64,000 nt of DNA from Owenia fusiformis (Eukaryota; Annelida; Polychaeta; Sabellida; Oweniidae), in the NCBI GenBank assembly GCA_903813345.2, contig CAIIXF020000001.1:59320270-59384269 (forward strand). The letters are read 5' to 3'. The notes under the pieces are model-generated. The model made no database searches. It was not told the origin of the DNA and saw only the letters and a program-made list of their open reading frames with translations. Each line of letters begins with the position of its first letter. Positions within the stretch are counted from its first letter, which is position 1. The translations under genes were made by a program, and so were the position numbers. Positions 13,655-41,777 of this stretch are shown here, piece after piece.

Positions 13655-16600
13655 CCTTCACTCCTCACCCCTAGCTTAACCCCTGGGTCCAAATTTCCTT
13701 TTGCATAAGGTTAGGTCATCTCAAAAATTCAAATGGATATTTATTTAAGTAAATGTATTTGATGCATGCTTTTTCAAAATCAATTTTCTAGTTTTGAAAC
13801 ATGCATGCAGGGCAAATGTTTGTGCTTCATGCAAAATATCAGCTGTTGTTTAGTAGGTACATTGTTTACCTTTGCAGTTTGGTCATGTGTCAATGTTAGG
13901 TGAATGACGCTTTCTGCTGCATCATTTGATTCTTGAATTTAAAGGGACATTATTAGTTTGAGGCAACAATTTTAGCAGCTGTCAGCATTTTTGCCTTGGT
14001 AGTTATGAATCATATTTTATTGACTCCATACCAACAGTCTGGTTCTAACTCTCCATTCTAAAGATTATGTATTTTCGTTGTATGTCAAAATTGATATTTT
14101 GCTTGATGGTAAAAATCATTTAATGTTGATTTAGAGGTGAAAATACCCAAAGTTGTTGTTTTGTGCATGTAATGTATTCAGTGTTTTGAACTTGAATGAT
14201 CTTATGTACCCATTAAAAAATCTACTTTAAAATATATTGCATCTAACTGCCCCTTTAAATAATTGGAACCGTATTATGTCATATTTGGAGATTTATTAAG
14301 TCATAACACCAAACACACATCTAGTGTTAATGTATTTTTAAATTATTAAATTATAGCAAAAACCTTGACCATTGACCGGTATGTTCTTGTATTCATTAAA
14401 TATAAGATTTATCAAATAATTGAAGTATTTGAACTTTCAAATAATTTGAATCTATTTGTCTTTCATTATTGTGCAAAATAGGATAGTTCTATTTAATAAA
14501 TGATCTTTACTATGTGGCAAATATTTCAGATAGTAAATAGAGCTAACCAAAATTTTCAAAAATGTCCTGTGGGCCATTAACAGAAACTTCATTAAGTTAA
14601 GATTTCATAAAACCCATTGTTTTCTAACTGTGACATCATTATATCCATGGTTACATTAATTGATTTACAAAATTTGTAATTTTACGAAGTTTCTGTTATG
14701 ACCCCCTGTTTAAGAATAAAGAGAGGAGAGTGTCTATATATTTGAAATTGAAGTATGTTTTCTGAAAGTTGAACATTTTGGAAAAAGTGTCTTTAGTAAA
14801 TTATAATCTCCTTATCGAGTTCAAATATCCCTTTTATTGTTTTAAGTTTATTTACAATACTTGCATACTATTCATATTTTTCAAGGGTTAGAAAATTCTC
14901 TGCAATATTTGCCAGGGATTGAGCTTGACCTGCTATAATGTATCAAGAAAAGGCTACAAAGACCTATATATGACATGAACTTTTCATCTATGATCATCCA
15001 AAAGCTCTTCAAGAACATGTTAAATAAACATCCAAAATACAAAGTCGCAAAGTAAAGATAATATAATCTATGAAACCATTTACTGCAGCTTAAAAGGAAA
15101 GTGTTAAAATATTGATATCGTGCGTACAACCTGATAGGCTAATATTTCCACATGTTTTTTAGAAGAAGGTCTGAATTTTTTGTTGGTACCACAAAGTCAC
15201 TCAGTCTTAAATGTAGCAAAAGTTAGATGACATTAACTGACATGCCTGATTTATGGATGATGTGCTCAATCCATGCTACAATGTTCCGGAACACGACTGT
15301 TGAAGTTGTTCACTGCTCTTTCAAGCATATCTATGGTATTTTGTATTTCCAATGCATTTTCCTTTATTTTCAAAGTTGTATCTGAAGTTTTTTAAGCAGT
15401 GAACGAATTGAACATTCATCTTTGAGCATTGAATTTTTTTTATTTTCAGGAAAAACGGTTGTATCAAATGTTTTTTAGCAGTGAAAAACGTCAACATTTG
15501 CTCCACAGTTGAACGACCTTTTCATTGCTAAAAAAACATTTGATACAACCTTTCTGGACCACCCTGTATACAGTGATTGACAACAACATACATTGAACTT
15601 TTGATAGCTTCAATAAAATAAAAAAATGTGGTAGATGTGACTTATGTTCGTCTTATCACCGGCATTTGAATAACAGCTAATTGAAGGTTATTTTGATTGT
15701 TTATTTATTTCGGTCCCTAAATTAACATGAATTATAATTAATATTCAGGTCATGGCATTTATATGGGACCCTGGGGTGTACACATTGGTATATGGGCCTT
15801 ATCAGGGGGGGGGGTTGGTTTGCATCTGCTTTGCTATACTTTGCTTATACCCAAATTTTATTCACTGATGGTATCATGGTGACATCGCTGACAGTGACAG
15901 TGATCTGATTGCCCAATATGACATAAATATATTCTTATTTTATGTTGAAAAACATTTAAAACAGCATATACACAGAATTTCATTTAATTAAAACATTACT
16001 CGGCAGTCAGAGTTTTTTCTAATTGTATTTAACGACTTTGTACTACATTAATGAAATCTTAATGTGAAACAATTCTTATTTTAGAAATCCTATGTCATTG
16101 ACTCATTGTATCTTTTCTTTTTCTCAGCCAGACTGAGGACCCTAAATTGACATTTATTTTGAAATAGGTTTAGTTGTGGCACCTTTCCATTGGTTTCCTT
16201 GTAAAAATCACATTTTGACCCTGAAACACACCTTGGAGCATACTCGAGTCATCAATTAATCAATAATAAACGTGTTGCATAAATATATGAGTTAAGCAGT
16301 TTTTATTTAAATTCAAACAGTGACATAATGTATATACATGTATATGATATAAAGTGTAATATACTTGTCAATGCAACTTTAAGTTAAAATGCCAAATAAT
16401 GTGAATTCTATAATACATTATATTGAATTAAAACTATGTGTACATTATGTACATTAATAATTTGCAAACAGCTAATAAGCCCATTTTGGTGCAACAATGT
16501 CCAAACAATGCAAACTATAACAAACTACCTAACAAACTTAGTGATTGCTTTGCATCATTTTCATTAAACTTTTGCAATCAAGGCATAATCCATATATATG

Positions 16601-17470
16601 TGGCTTTGGCTTTTTCTATTCACACAATCACCATGTGATTATGATTAAAGTGTTTACCAGCTTTTCCCATATGGGATATATCTCCATAACGACTATGTGT
16701 ATGTTTACAACATTGTTGCCAGGAGACTTTTATATAATATAATAATTCATTTGGTTTCTAATCTTCAAAGCATCAAGAAGCTTGGGGAAAAATATATATT
16801 TTTATAAACTCAACATTGGATATTTTTATACTAGAATTATTGGATATTATCACTATAATGAATAAGGTAAATGTTAATAATATAATGTTTTATATACTCT
16901 TCTATTACAATAATCATACAAATTTCATTCATATTTGAATTTTGTTTATTTATTTGAATTTTTTATTTATTAAAAAAACATCATTTCATAATTATTTTAT
17001 ACTTATTGTAATATTCGATATATTTTATGTATTGTTTTTTTTTTCATGGCAACATAACTTGAAAATATATAGTACTCACTTTAATAAATCTTGCCAAAAT
17101 TATTTCGCATATACATGTCGTGTACTATACCAAGCTGATTAAAATAAATTGAGAGCTAATAAAAATGAAATGTGATGAAACTGTTTCATAGCATTACATG
17201 ATGTGTGACTGTTTCTGACATTTTTATAGCATAATCGTTTTATTATTTTTTGCATATAGCATTTGTTTTTTGCCATAAATACATTATTGACTGTCATTCA
17301 TATTTTAGTATAATGGGGAATAGCCATAATGAAAAATTCACATGTTTTAAAAATGAACATTTTTTAAGTTTATCTTTTGAACTCTTATACCCTATAAAGG
17401 GTGAATTGAGAAATCAATAAATAAATAAATAAAAAATATATAAAAAAAGATTGTTATTTTTTCTTTCCAG
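13655..17470. other. Intergenic region between vitellogenin and the cysteine-rich gene
   Basis: Very AT-rich. It should contain the vitellogenin upstream control region near its left end, and probably the missing first exon of the plus-strand gene towards the right. Neither could be delimited beyond the TATA box. A single nuclear-receptor half-site (AGGTCA, 13713-13718) is too little to claim. A small mariner-like hairpin lies at 15452-15545. Confidence 0.5.
15440..15562. mobile_element. Small mariner-like fold-back element
   Basis: Two arms, GGTTGTATCAAATGTTTTTT then AGCAGTGAAAA, and their reverse complement up to about 15545, form a hairpin of roughly 30 bp per arm. The right edge reads CTGGACCACCCTGTATA, the CAGGGTGGTCC-type end seen on many mariner-derived miniature elements, followed by TA. 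No coding capacity. Confidence 0.5.
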
Positions 17471-20400
17471 TTGGTATTGTCTCTGATTGCTTTATCAGTT
17501 GTGTATATTGGTCTTGAGGCATTGACCTGTTCAACTGATGATGATTGTTCAGGAGGGCAGGTAACTAGGCATTTTATTATTGATTAACTCATTAATTATA
17601 TATGTAATTAATTAATCTCTGTTAATTAGGCAAGCACTGATTCCTGGGAAAATAACTGGAAAAGTATACTTATTGTAACTTTATTAAAAATCTTCAACAG
17701 TTCTGATATTTAAGTTGCAATTCTAGCTGATTTTAAGCTGATTTCTCTGAATGAAACACTTGCATTGGTTCAGACAATCACTATGGAGACAAGAACACAA
17801 CTATATACACAGTGTTGCCCTTACATAAAATATCAACAAATTTTAGATGATAATGTCAATATACTGGCCAATTCTCAAGACTGGGTAATCAATTGTTAGT
17901 CCCGGATGTATCATTATGTAAAAAATGCACAATGCAGAAATCCCATAATACAGGGTGTCCCAAAAGTATGGGATCCACCTAGGGCAGGCGAACATATACC
18001 AATTTCTCCATAGCATGTGTCACACATCATTTTAAAGTTTACCAAAAGTTACATTGGTTTGCCAAGTATCATGGTTCAACTCACAAATGTGTAAAAACTA
18101 CAGACATTTCAAAACTTAGTGTTTGGCCAGAATTTAAGTTCAGTTCAGTATCTTGAACCTGCCCTGACCTGAATGTGACCAAAAATCCGGCAGCTATTGT
18201 CAAAGATAGGATGGATATTAAGTTGGAAAAAGAAAATGATGAGGGCAGATACTCTAAGGAAACTCTTTTAAAATGCCTTTAAAAGGTTTTAAGAGGATTA
18301 CAAAATGCCACACCCCTATTTACATTGCATTTAATTTAAAGTCATATCTGATGATATAAGAATTGGTACTGTTAACATGGCCAAGGGAGACACACGGACG
18401 ATTAATTTGGTGTAAAACTGAACTTTAATTTTCGCCAATTACTAAATTTTGAAATGCCTGTAACTTTTTCTCATTTGTGAGTTGAACCATAATCAACTTT
18501 GGATGAGCTTTAAAATGATAGATGACATATACTATGGAGACATTAGGTTGTTCCAAGGTGCCTATTGATAAAGAGAGAATATGCAAAGATGAACAAATGG
18601 GGTAAATGGGATAAATGTGCAATTGCTCGGATGTTCACAGACCATGCAATTTTCAGAAGATATCATATTATATGATTCAGTTAGCATATCAATAAGTAGG
18701 TTTAAAATGAGAAGTGTTGAATTTCATTGTGGAATATGAAAACCTTAACTGGCAGTGGAAAAATGCTCGCATTCCACATGGTTGACTTGGGTCCAAATCT
18801 CGCATCACACATTTCTTTACTAAATGGTTGTGCTTTGATATTTTGCACAAAAAATGATGTCAACTAAATAATAAAGCATTAATAATCTTTTCAATTGTTT
18901 GAAAATGCAAAAATAAAATATATCCAAATATTGCGTTTTATGGAAAGGTCAGCCTTTTTTGTTGCATGTCTATACATGTAGATGTTTGCTGTGTGAATTT
19001 TAAGTCAGAGTGACCACCACTTCTTTAGTTTGCAAAATTTATTAAATCAGTTGCAATACAATAAAAGATACATGTCAAGCTCCAAAAAACACATGTCAAG
19101 AAATACTGTATAGTGTGTTATGTAAATATATATATGGTTATGTGAAATTTGGTTATGTTGTTTTAGATCTGTTATATTCTTGGGGACTGTGCCAATGGCA
19201 CATGCACTTGCTATGCAGACCAGGTGTGGGTCAACGAAACCTGTGAATTAGGTAAGACTAGAGCAGAGTTGATTTTTTCATTATTCTATCCATCATTGTG
19301 TTAAACTGAAATCAGATATCTTGAATATTTTTGGAAATAAGCATAAAAGGAATGCATGAAAAAATAATATTATAAAATTGTGGTTTTCAAAGGTCACCCT
19401 CAACTTGTCTTTATCTTTTGCTGGATCAATTAAATATTAACCAAAACCAAAATGTGATTTTTGTGAGGCTATTATGACATTTTTACAGGAGCTGCGTTTG
19501 GGGCTTCTTGTAGCGGTGAAGGTTCTGGGAACTGTAAAACACAAGGGGCCAGTTGTAACACAACCTGTATCTGTCCTCAAGTGGCAGGGTACGACCCAAT
19601 CACTGAATCGTGTGTCAACACAAATGGGAAAACAATTCTAAATGAATATAATGCAGACTGCTCTGGAAGTGACACTATATGTAATGTGAACAAAGGTATG
19701 CTATCTATGGACATCCCCAAGATTTAAAAACAACATTTTCCATCATCATAGGTTGCACTTGAAGCCTAGCTTCTCCACCTCTTTCTTCAGAGCCCATGGT
19801 TTTTCTTTCCTCCAAGTTTCCTTCTCAGCACCATGAACCAAAACTCTTTGGAGATTGGATCAAAAAAGGGGGTGAGATTGCACCCAATGACCCCCCTCCC
19901 TGCGGGCGCCCATTTTATTATTCATAAAATGTACTTCAAATTAGTAGAACCAATACCAGGTCTTAATAACCCAAACATTTTGACTTAGCATTACTCTAGG
20001 GACCTGGCGTGTGATTATTCTGTAGAATGTAGCAAATTAGGGGGCGTTTGAATGACATTTTGTAGGATGACTATAATGAGTCATTTTGCAAAGTCACTTA
20101 GACCCAGAATCTAGGATTGCATGATATGACATCATGTGAAAACAAAGTCTAAGACGTGAGATGACAACACCTCTGTTACATAAGATGAATCTATCACAAA
20201 TAATTTTATCAACAAGATATTGTCTTCCATTATAAATAACAATAAAAATGTTGATCATTAACTTCAGTAGTTCGTTATATCTGGGGTACTAAAGAAATAA
20301 AATATACAATGAGTCAAATATAAATTATGAGACAAATTCAGTCAATCATATTATATCAAATTCAAACCTTTCTAATAAACCCTGCCGACTAATTGTATAC

Positions 20401-21524
20401 ATCTATTTTATTTACATTAAGTACATCAGATATAAATTATATCAAAAATCATCAAATTCTATGTTTTTTGTAGGGTTTGTGTGCAACAATAACAGTGTAT
20501 GTGCCTGTAATTCAGCAATGAAAAACAGTGATGGAATTTGCATCTACAGTAAGTTTATACATGTACTACATATATATACTTATAATGAACTTACAAAAAC
20601 ACATAAAAATGGAAAGATACGTTTGTGGAAAATGAAAGTGTTGCGGCAAGAGCTAGCCAATTAGATCAGAAATATTCATTTTTTAAATTGCAGCAATGTT
20701 TTTATGAACCATGTATGAAAAAATAGTATATTAAGTAATATTTGTAATTAACAAAAGTTATTTAATCTTGAAAATCATTGTGCCCAGTGGTTAAAACGAC
20801 TTCGTTTAAGTTGACTAGTTATCACAATATAATTGTAAAAGCACATGTTGACTTTTTATCTTTTAAGTAGCTATAAGAATGATTCATATGTAAACAAACA
20901 AAATAACCAACAAACAAACAAATGTGTATTAAATGTACTATTACCAACATTACAGAGGACTTGGGAGACCCTTGCACTGTTGATGCAGACTGTCAGGGGG
21001 TCTACTCGGCAGAGTGTACAAACCAAACGTGCCAATGTCAGACAGGGGAGACTGCGGGAACAGTCTGGCCCATACAAAGCTATGGTGATCTAGTTCAACT
21101 GAACCTTAATGATGGGCTTGGGATCTGCAAACCAGCAGGTGAGTTTTTCATATTTTTTGTGGGGGGTGCTGGATTGAGTTTTGGAAAATTGATTTTGGTC
21201 GTTTGGTCATTGGCTTTAAAATTAATGTTTTCTTTAATTTCAGGAGCTGTGGAGAGAAATGTATCTGGTCAAACATGTCATTTAACCTTAAATGGTGATG
21301 TTGCCCAGTTGTGCCCAAGCACCGCAAAGTACTGCACCCAGTGTCCCGATACTTCTAACAATCAAAACGACTATATGGTGGGAAAATGCTACAATAGCAT
21401 TGTATACCTACCTACCTCAACTGGGATAGGTGGCGTTGGTCAGAATTCTGGCAATTTTGTTGTATCCAATATTCTCCTTACTTTCATGAGTGTTCTGTTT
21501 GGACTTTTCACATTTGAGCATTAA
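17471..21524 (+). CDS. Cysteine-rich secreted protein, probably GPI-anchored (first exon not found)
   Basis: Six exons are visible: 17471-17560, 19167-19251, 19489-19695, 20474-20548, 20956-21138, 21244-21524. All junctions are GT-AG and phases agree, giving 306 residues after an unseen first exon. The first visible residues, LVLSLIALSVVYIGLEALTC, are the hydrophobic core of a signal peptide. So the missing exon should supply only Met and a few residues. Each middle exon carries a small disulfide-rich module with C.C spacings (for example DCANGTCTCYAD and CNNNSVCACN), similar in style to EB or EGF-like repeats but not a clean match. N-glycosylation sites (NGT, NET, NTT, NQT) support secretion. 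The C-terminus is a hydrophobic stretch (NILLTFMSVLFGLFTFEH) with almost no tail, typical of a GPI signal. I do not recognise the family. Confidence 0.78.
17950..18650. mobile_element. Miniature inverted-repeat element in an intron of the cysteine-rich gene
   Basis: The left edge reads ACAGGGTGTCCCAAAAGT, a mariner-type end. Inside, the block at about 18058-18125 (GGTTCAACTCACAAATG and neighbours) recurs as its reverse complement at about 18425-18495 (CATTTGTGAGTTGAACC). A second pair of matches lies further out (CTCCATAG near 18005 and CTATGGAG near 18533). The element is old; its right edge is not sharp. Confidence 0.5.
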
Positions 21525-21621
21525 CCCTTTCATGTTCAAGATTTTCTTTTGCAATGCTGGTCATTACACAAGAGCAACCATGTTAGAATGTTTTGAGGTA
21601 AAGTTTTGGTGTCTGGTCAAT

Positions 21622-21830
21622 ATACAGGGTGTTCAAAAAGTAACTAAACTTATACTGACATTTTGTTAATTCTGCACCTATTTTGTTCAGATTTTTTCAA
21701 AATATACTTCCAAATATTGGGACTAGACTAACAAATATGAAAATATATTAAGAAGTTCCGTTAGAGTTATGGTTGCTATGGTAATGTGACATCATAGTTG
21801 CATAGGCAAACTTATATCACAAAGTAGGAA
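21622..21830 (+). mobile_element. Mariner-type terminal fragment
   Basis: Begins TATACAGGGTGTTCAAAAAG, the common end of mariner-derived miniature elements, directly after the cysteine-rich gene. No matching right end or transposase was seen, so this is a solo end or a decayed copy. Confidence 0.35.
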
Positions 21831-22399
21831 TCTGGACTCCTATTGAATACCCTGAATGACCGATATTTCTGTCACAAATAAATAAAAACCAGTCCTGTTA
21901 CTTTTAAGACACTCAAGGGAAACATGGAATGCAATAGAAATCAAATTTCACTAAGAATGTACACCTCGATCATTAGCAGTTTGAAACTGAATTCCTACAG
22001 TTGTTCATATCATGGCAACACTGAAACATGCAAATTATTAGGTTGAGTTGTTGTTTTCTTATATATACTGTTACTAGCTGGTTCTAGTCAGAGAGAAATG
22101 ACAAGAAGAAATGTGTCATTTTGAAGTTGAAAATGTTGTTGCATAGGTCATGCTTATCCCCAACAATGAGGTTTATGCTGTACCTGCATTTTCTTGTATG
22201 AAACATTCCATTGATATGTACACCAGTGTGTGTTCAAAAGCTATACAACTATTCTGTTAATATAGCATTAGTTATTTGTAAAGGTTCATGAAGAAGTCTA
22301 TAATGACGTGTATGTATGTTTTATGAAGCCAATCTCTCAAACCATGAAAACAATAGCCTTCAAGTGTACAAACTAATACAAATATAAGTGTATTAGACA

Positions 22400-22672
22400 A
22401 TATGTCTAGAGAACAATATTTGATGAGTACAATATACTATACTTGGAGTATAATATTTGTTGAGTACAATACACTATACTTGGAATATAATATTTATTGA
22501 TTACAATATACTATACTTGGAGTACAATATTTGTTGAGCACAATATATTCTATACTTGGGAGTACAATATGTGTTGAGTACAATATACTATACTTAGAGT
22601 ACAATATGTGTTGAGTACAATATTCTATATTTGAAGTACAATATTTGTTGAGTACAATATACATGGAGTAAT
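22400..22672 (+). repeat. AT-rich minisatellite, about 40-bp unit
   Basis: About six to seven copies of a unit built from ACAATATACTATACTTGGAG, then TACAATATTTGTTGAGT. It lies between the cysteine-rich stop codon and its distal AATAAA, so it would be in the 3' UTR if the long transcript is used. Copies differ by a few substitutions. Confidence 0.75.
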
Positions 22673-22975
22673 ATGTACATCTACTTTATCTAGTATTTAT
22701 TGTTTACTCTTGTAATAGCCGCTTTATAAATGGGTTGAGATGTAGGCTGATTTTAATAGCACCCTATAAACTTTTTTTTCAAATGACAAGATCATTATGT
22801 TTGTTTGATGGCCTTTTTTATCTCGGTCTGTATTTAAAATTTAGTTATAGTAGGGCTTCCCTAGAGGGCGCTACATCCCCTATGTATTAATCTTTGTACG
22901 TGAATACCCCTAGTGAAGCCCTCTTGGGGCTAAGGCTACAACACTGATATGTGACTTTGAACTTCTATATGTGTA

Positions 22976-22981
22976 AATAAA
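22976..22981 (+). terminator. Candidate poly(A) signal of the cysteine-rich gene
   Basis: AATAAA about 1.45 kb after the stop codon. Earlier AATAAA copies at 21877-21886 would give a shorter 3' UTR of about 350 nt. Sequence alone does not choose between them. Confidence 0.3.
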
Positions 22982-22999
22982 CTATTTATTGTTCCACTT

Positions 23000-24690
23000 C
23001 CATTCATGCCATTATATCATTCTCTAACCTGTGAAATAACAGTCTTGCATCAATCCCCTGTGTTAAATCCTCTACATCCTAATTCTGACATGGATCAGGC
23101 AATTGAAATAGGGGAAAGACCAGAGGCTTGATGCAAACCTATACATTTCAACGGGTGTTAAAAGGTTTTGAAGGTAGCGGTTTTAAATGGCTTAGAAATG
23201 CTTTTATGACAAACCTTGTGGAAAGAGTAATGGGTCTGGTGGAAGTCTGACAATATGTGTGTTCTGCAGACAATTCCTTATGTTCACTCCATCATTTGAA
23301 AAAATAGGTGATCCATGAAGATATAAATTGAAAAATATATATAGTGAAATAAATAAAAATAGTAAATTATGTAATTTTTATTATGATTTTTTAGTAGTGT
23401 TCATTAAAAACTGTATGTAGGAAAACCTCTGTAATCCTAACATCTGCCAAATGAACACTTTTTCTCAATCCCAATTTTGTTATTTTACATCGACTCCCTG
23501 ATAAAGAAACCTTGAAATGGGAACACATGCAATTTAATACACTTTTAGCAAGTCTCAATGGTGTTCCGATTAGACAGATTTTACTGTACTTCAATACATA
23601 ACCTCGTGTTATCCTCAGTAAAGTGAAAACAAGGGAATTATATGACAACATGTCACCACCTGGTTACGGTTGTTAAGAGTGAAAACTGAATTTGTTGCCA
23701 TGGTAATCAATATTGCCCAAAGACTGAAGATGTCCCTTCTCAAGTTATTACTACTTTTCACAAATAAATCACTACACCTTGTAGGCACACTGAATAAATT
23801 ACCAACAACTAAGAACTTTTCACTAATAAAAACATTTTATTTATTTACAATTATAGATTCACTAAATAAAAAACATTTTATCTATTTACAATAATAAATG
23901 CACTAAGAGAACAACTAACAAGGATTTAATATAGGATATGGTATCCTCCTTGTGCGAAGTTTATAGTTTATATGAAAGACTGCACTTGGAAAACGTCTCA
24001 ATTACTATTAGATACATATAGATGTATTGCAACTGCAGGAGTTACAATGCAACAGGCAGATGTCAATGCATGTCAAGACACAGCTCGATAAAAGAATTGA
24101 AATGCTTGGATCTTGAATATACCAGATGGCCGTTTTCTTATTCTGATGAAAAAAAAGTGTCATCTTTAACAGTAGATAATATTTGAATTTTTAAGTCATC
24201 ACCATCATCATGACCATCAATTGTGTTAAAACCAAGATATAAGCTCTGAGAGGGAGATGAGAGTGCTACTGCTCAAGGACATGGTAAAAAATTCTTTCTG
24301 GGAATGGCCATGCAGTGTATGCAAAACTTAGTAATTGAGATAAATAGTTTACAGCACATAGGCTTTACATTTCCACCGTTCCTTAACTTGAATTAATATA
24401 AATAATCTTACAGTATAGAATATATTCCAATTTACCCATTTTGAAATAGATTAAACATTATTATCTCTAAGCCATCCACTCTTTGCGACACTGATCACTG
24501 ATTTCATATGCTAATAACCATACAAAAATGAGTAATTTGGAATATATTCTACATATTTATATATAAATATGTTGGTATAAATTCTCTATTAAATATCCTT
24601 TAAATAAATATATTTGATTTTTTGTCTGATCTTCAGTTACTTTGTACTATTGTATTGTGAAGTTCATGTTCTGAGATATAGGTGGCAGGG
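23000..24690. other. Region between convergent genes, no gene seen
   Basis: Lies between the 3' ends of the cysteine-rich gene (plus) and ARMH1 (minus). It holds a pogo-like miniature element (about 23411-23592) and otherwise AT-rich sequence, probably including the ARMH1 3' UTR next to 24694. Confidence 0.5.
23411..23592. mobile_element. Pogo/Tigger-like miniature element
   Basis: The right end is the reverse complement of TACAGTAAAATCTGTCTAAT followed by CGGAACACC. The left end is a decayed partner (GGAAAACCTCTGTAATCC, then TAACATC). The CAGT(A/G)AAACCTCT..TAAT..G.ACACC pattern is typical of pogo-family ends in invertebrates. No transposase frame remains. Confidence 0.5.
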
Positions 24691-24693
24691 CGC

Positions 24694-39813
<15,120 letters not shown>

Positions 39814-41545
39814 AGTTTTTAAAGAATAGTCCAAATAGATAGGATAACGTCTATGCAAAGCCTTTGTAGAGAAAATGTGGTAGTAGTAGCTTATATCCGA
39901 AAATGTAATCCTCACATTTATCGATCACACATTCATCTGAAATCAAAATAACATACCATAAGCTTGTTCAATTTCAATATGAGGAGTAAAATGTTCTTGA
40001 AGTTGTTTTTATGAACATGGCGTTTTATTTCAAAGTTTCTTCTCCAAAATAAAAACATAAGAAACTCAAATCTTGAATCTATAAATTGCAGAATTTCTGT
40101 CAAAATGAATACTGAGATGAACAAGTAAAGAGCAGTGAGATACTGAAACAAATAAAGATTAAATTGTTGGAACATATTTCTAGACCTTCAAACTCATATA
40201 GATTATCTAGCTTACATAAGAAAATTATTGAAGTACCCCTTCAAATAATAAGTTGAATGGTTTGTGTTTTCACAACAAGATGAACACTTTTTGATTATTT
40301 CAGTATTCTGGGATATTATGGATTTTAAGGGCAATTAGAAAGTTGATTTTATGTTTTGCATCCAGCCAAAAAATGTGTACAAAACAAAGATAAACCAAGT
40401 TTGAGCATAAACCATAAATTACATAGGAGACAGGTTACCTGAAAAAGAAGATAGATATTATATATCTCTTCTCAAAACAAGGACTGTCAGAGAGGTACAA
40501 ATTGTAATTGCCTACCCTGGCTGAAATTAGCTCTGAAATGACAATTACTGCATGCCCAGCCTCCATTAAGAAAAAACAGATCTGTCAATCCTTCTACATG
40601 GGAGTTTTTATCCTAAGGATACATGCTCGTGTAATTAACCTATCTCCTATGATAAATTATTTCAAAATCATGCTGTTTTAAACATTTTGAGCACTTTTCG
40701 AAAGATTCTAGGCCAAAATTGTCAATCTTGAAAAACCCCTGGAATTCAAAATAAAACTGAACTCTCCTTGCCAAAATCTGGCAATGGGCCTAAAGGGCAA
40801 CAAAAGTCTACAGTTTGGATTTAATTCATTTCAACACTTGGTGCCCCCAACTTCATTTTATACTAAAACTAGAAAACATTTTGATCCCCATTTTAGGGAA
40901 TAGGAGAGTAGGGGATTAAGAGACTGTATCTCTAAAACTGAATGACAGGATTTTTTAATTTTTGAACACTCGAAAGTTTAATAATTAAAGTTAATTTCAA
41001 GAAAATAAAAATCATAGCTCAGCAACTTTAATTTCCTAATTTTTTGTTTTTCGTCTAATATGTTGCTAATTATGTAACACAGGCAGTCAGGGCAACAAAA
41101 ATACATTACAATTCCCATTGACGGATGTCATCCATTGAATTCATCAAAATTATGGACAAATGAAAAGTAAAAAAACTCATTTTTAAAAAGGGTGATATCC
41201 CAAAGTTGATCACGTCTGAAAGCTAACACTCATCAAATCAATGCTCTTATGCTATAGCATGGAAAATCATGAAAAATCATCATGGGAACACGTCACTCAC
41301 ATACTATCTAGAAGTCAGATGAATATCACGAAAGCTTCTTTTGTGCAAACAACAAGCTGAGAAAAAAAATTCTCAAGTAAAAATAACAGCATGAGAAGTT
41401 TGGACATTTGTTTGGTTCGCCTGCATTAGTAACAACTACATAGTAGGTTTTCTAAAAATAGATGGCATATTTTGCTGACCCCTAGCGGAGGAGTTTTGCC
41501 CTGAAAAATGCCTCAGAACACCTTATGTAATCACCATTTGAGACC

Positions 41546-41777
41546 TTGAATTGGTGCGATCCCCAATTTCATCTGGATAAATTTCATTGTGGTAATGATG
41601 CATTGTGGGATTGATCTTGGAATTATCCTGACATTGGTGAATTTAAGATCAATTTTATCCTAATTTCAATCTACCTACATAGGTAGTTTGATTTTTGGAT
41701 AAAATCAAACCAAATTCCAATGTAATTTAGTCATTTAGATCAATCTTGGGATGAATCTAAGGATCGTACCAATTCAC
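41546..41777. mobile_element. Miniature fold-back element, 16-17 bp ends
   Basis: Left end TTGAATTGGTGCGATCC and right end GGATCGTACCAATTCA are near-perfect reverse complements. Further inside, arms such as GATCAATTTTATCC and GGATAAAATC also pair. The centre is the small palindrome TACCTACATAGGTA. About 230 bp, no coding content. A third end-like copy (GGATCATACCAATTCT) follows at 41816. Superfamily unknown. Confidence 0.55.

Noticed and set aside
13700-13900. Hormone response element upstream of vitellogenin
   Set aside because: Only a single AGGTCA half-site (13713-13718) and no palindromic partner at the right spacing. Half-sites are expected by chance.
20922-21524. Single 200-codon frame covering the last two exons of the cysteine-rich gene
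   Set aside because: It reads through a good GT-AG intron and starts upstream of the exon. The spliced model keeps phase with four further exons. Intron retention is noted as a finding instead.
22400-22672. CRISPR-like regular spacing
   Set aside because: The whole unit repeats without unique spacers and the genome is eukaryotic. It is a minisatellite.
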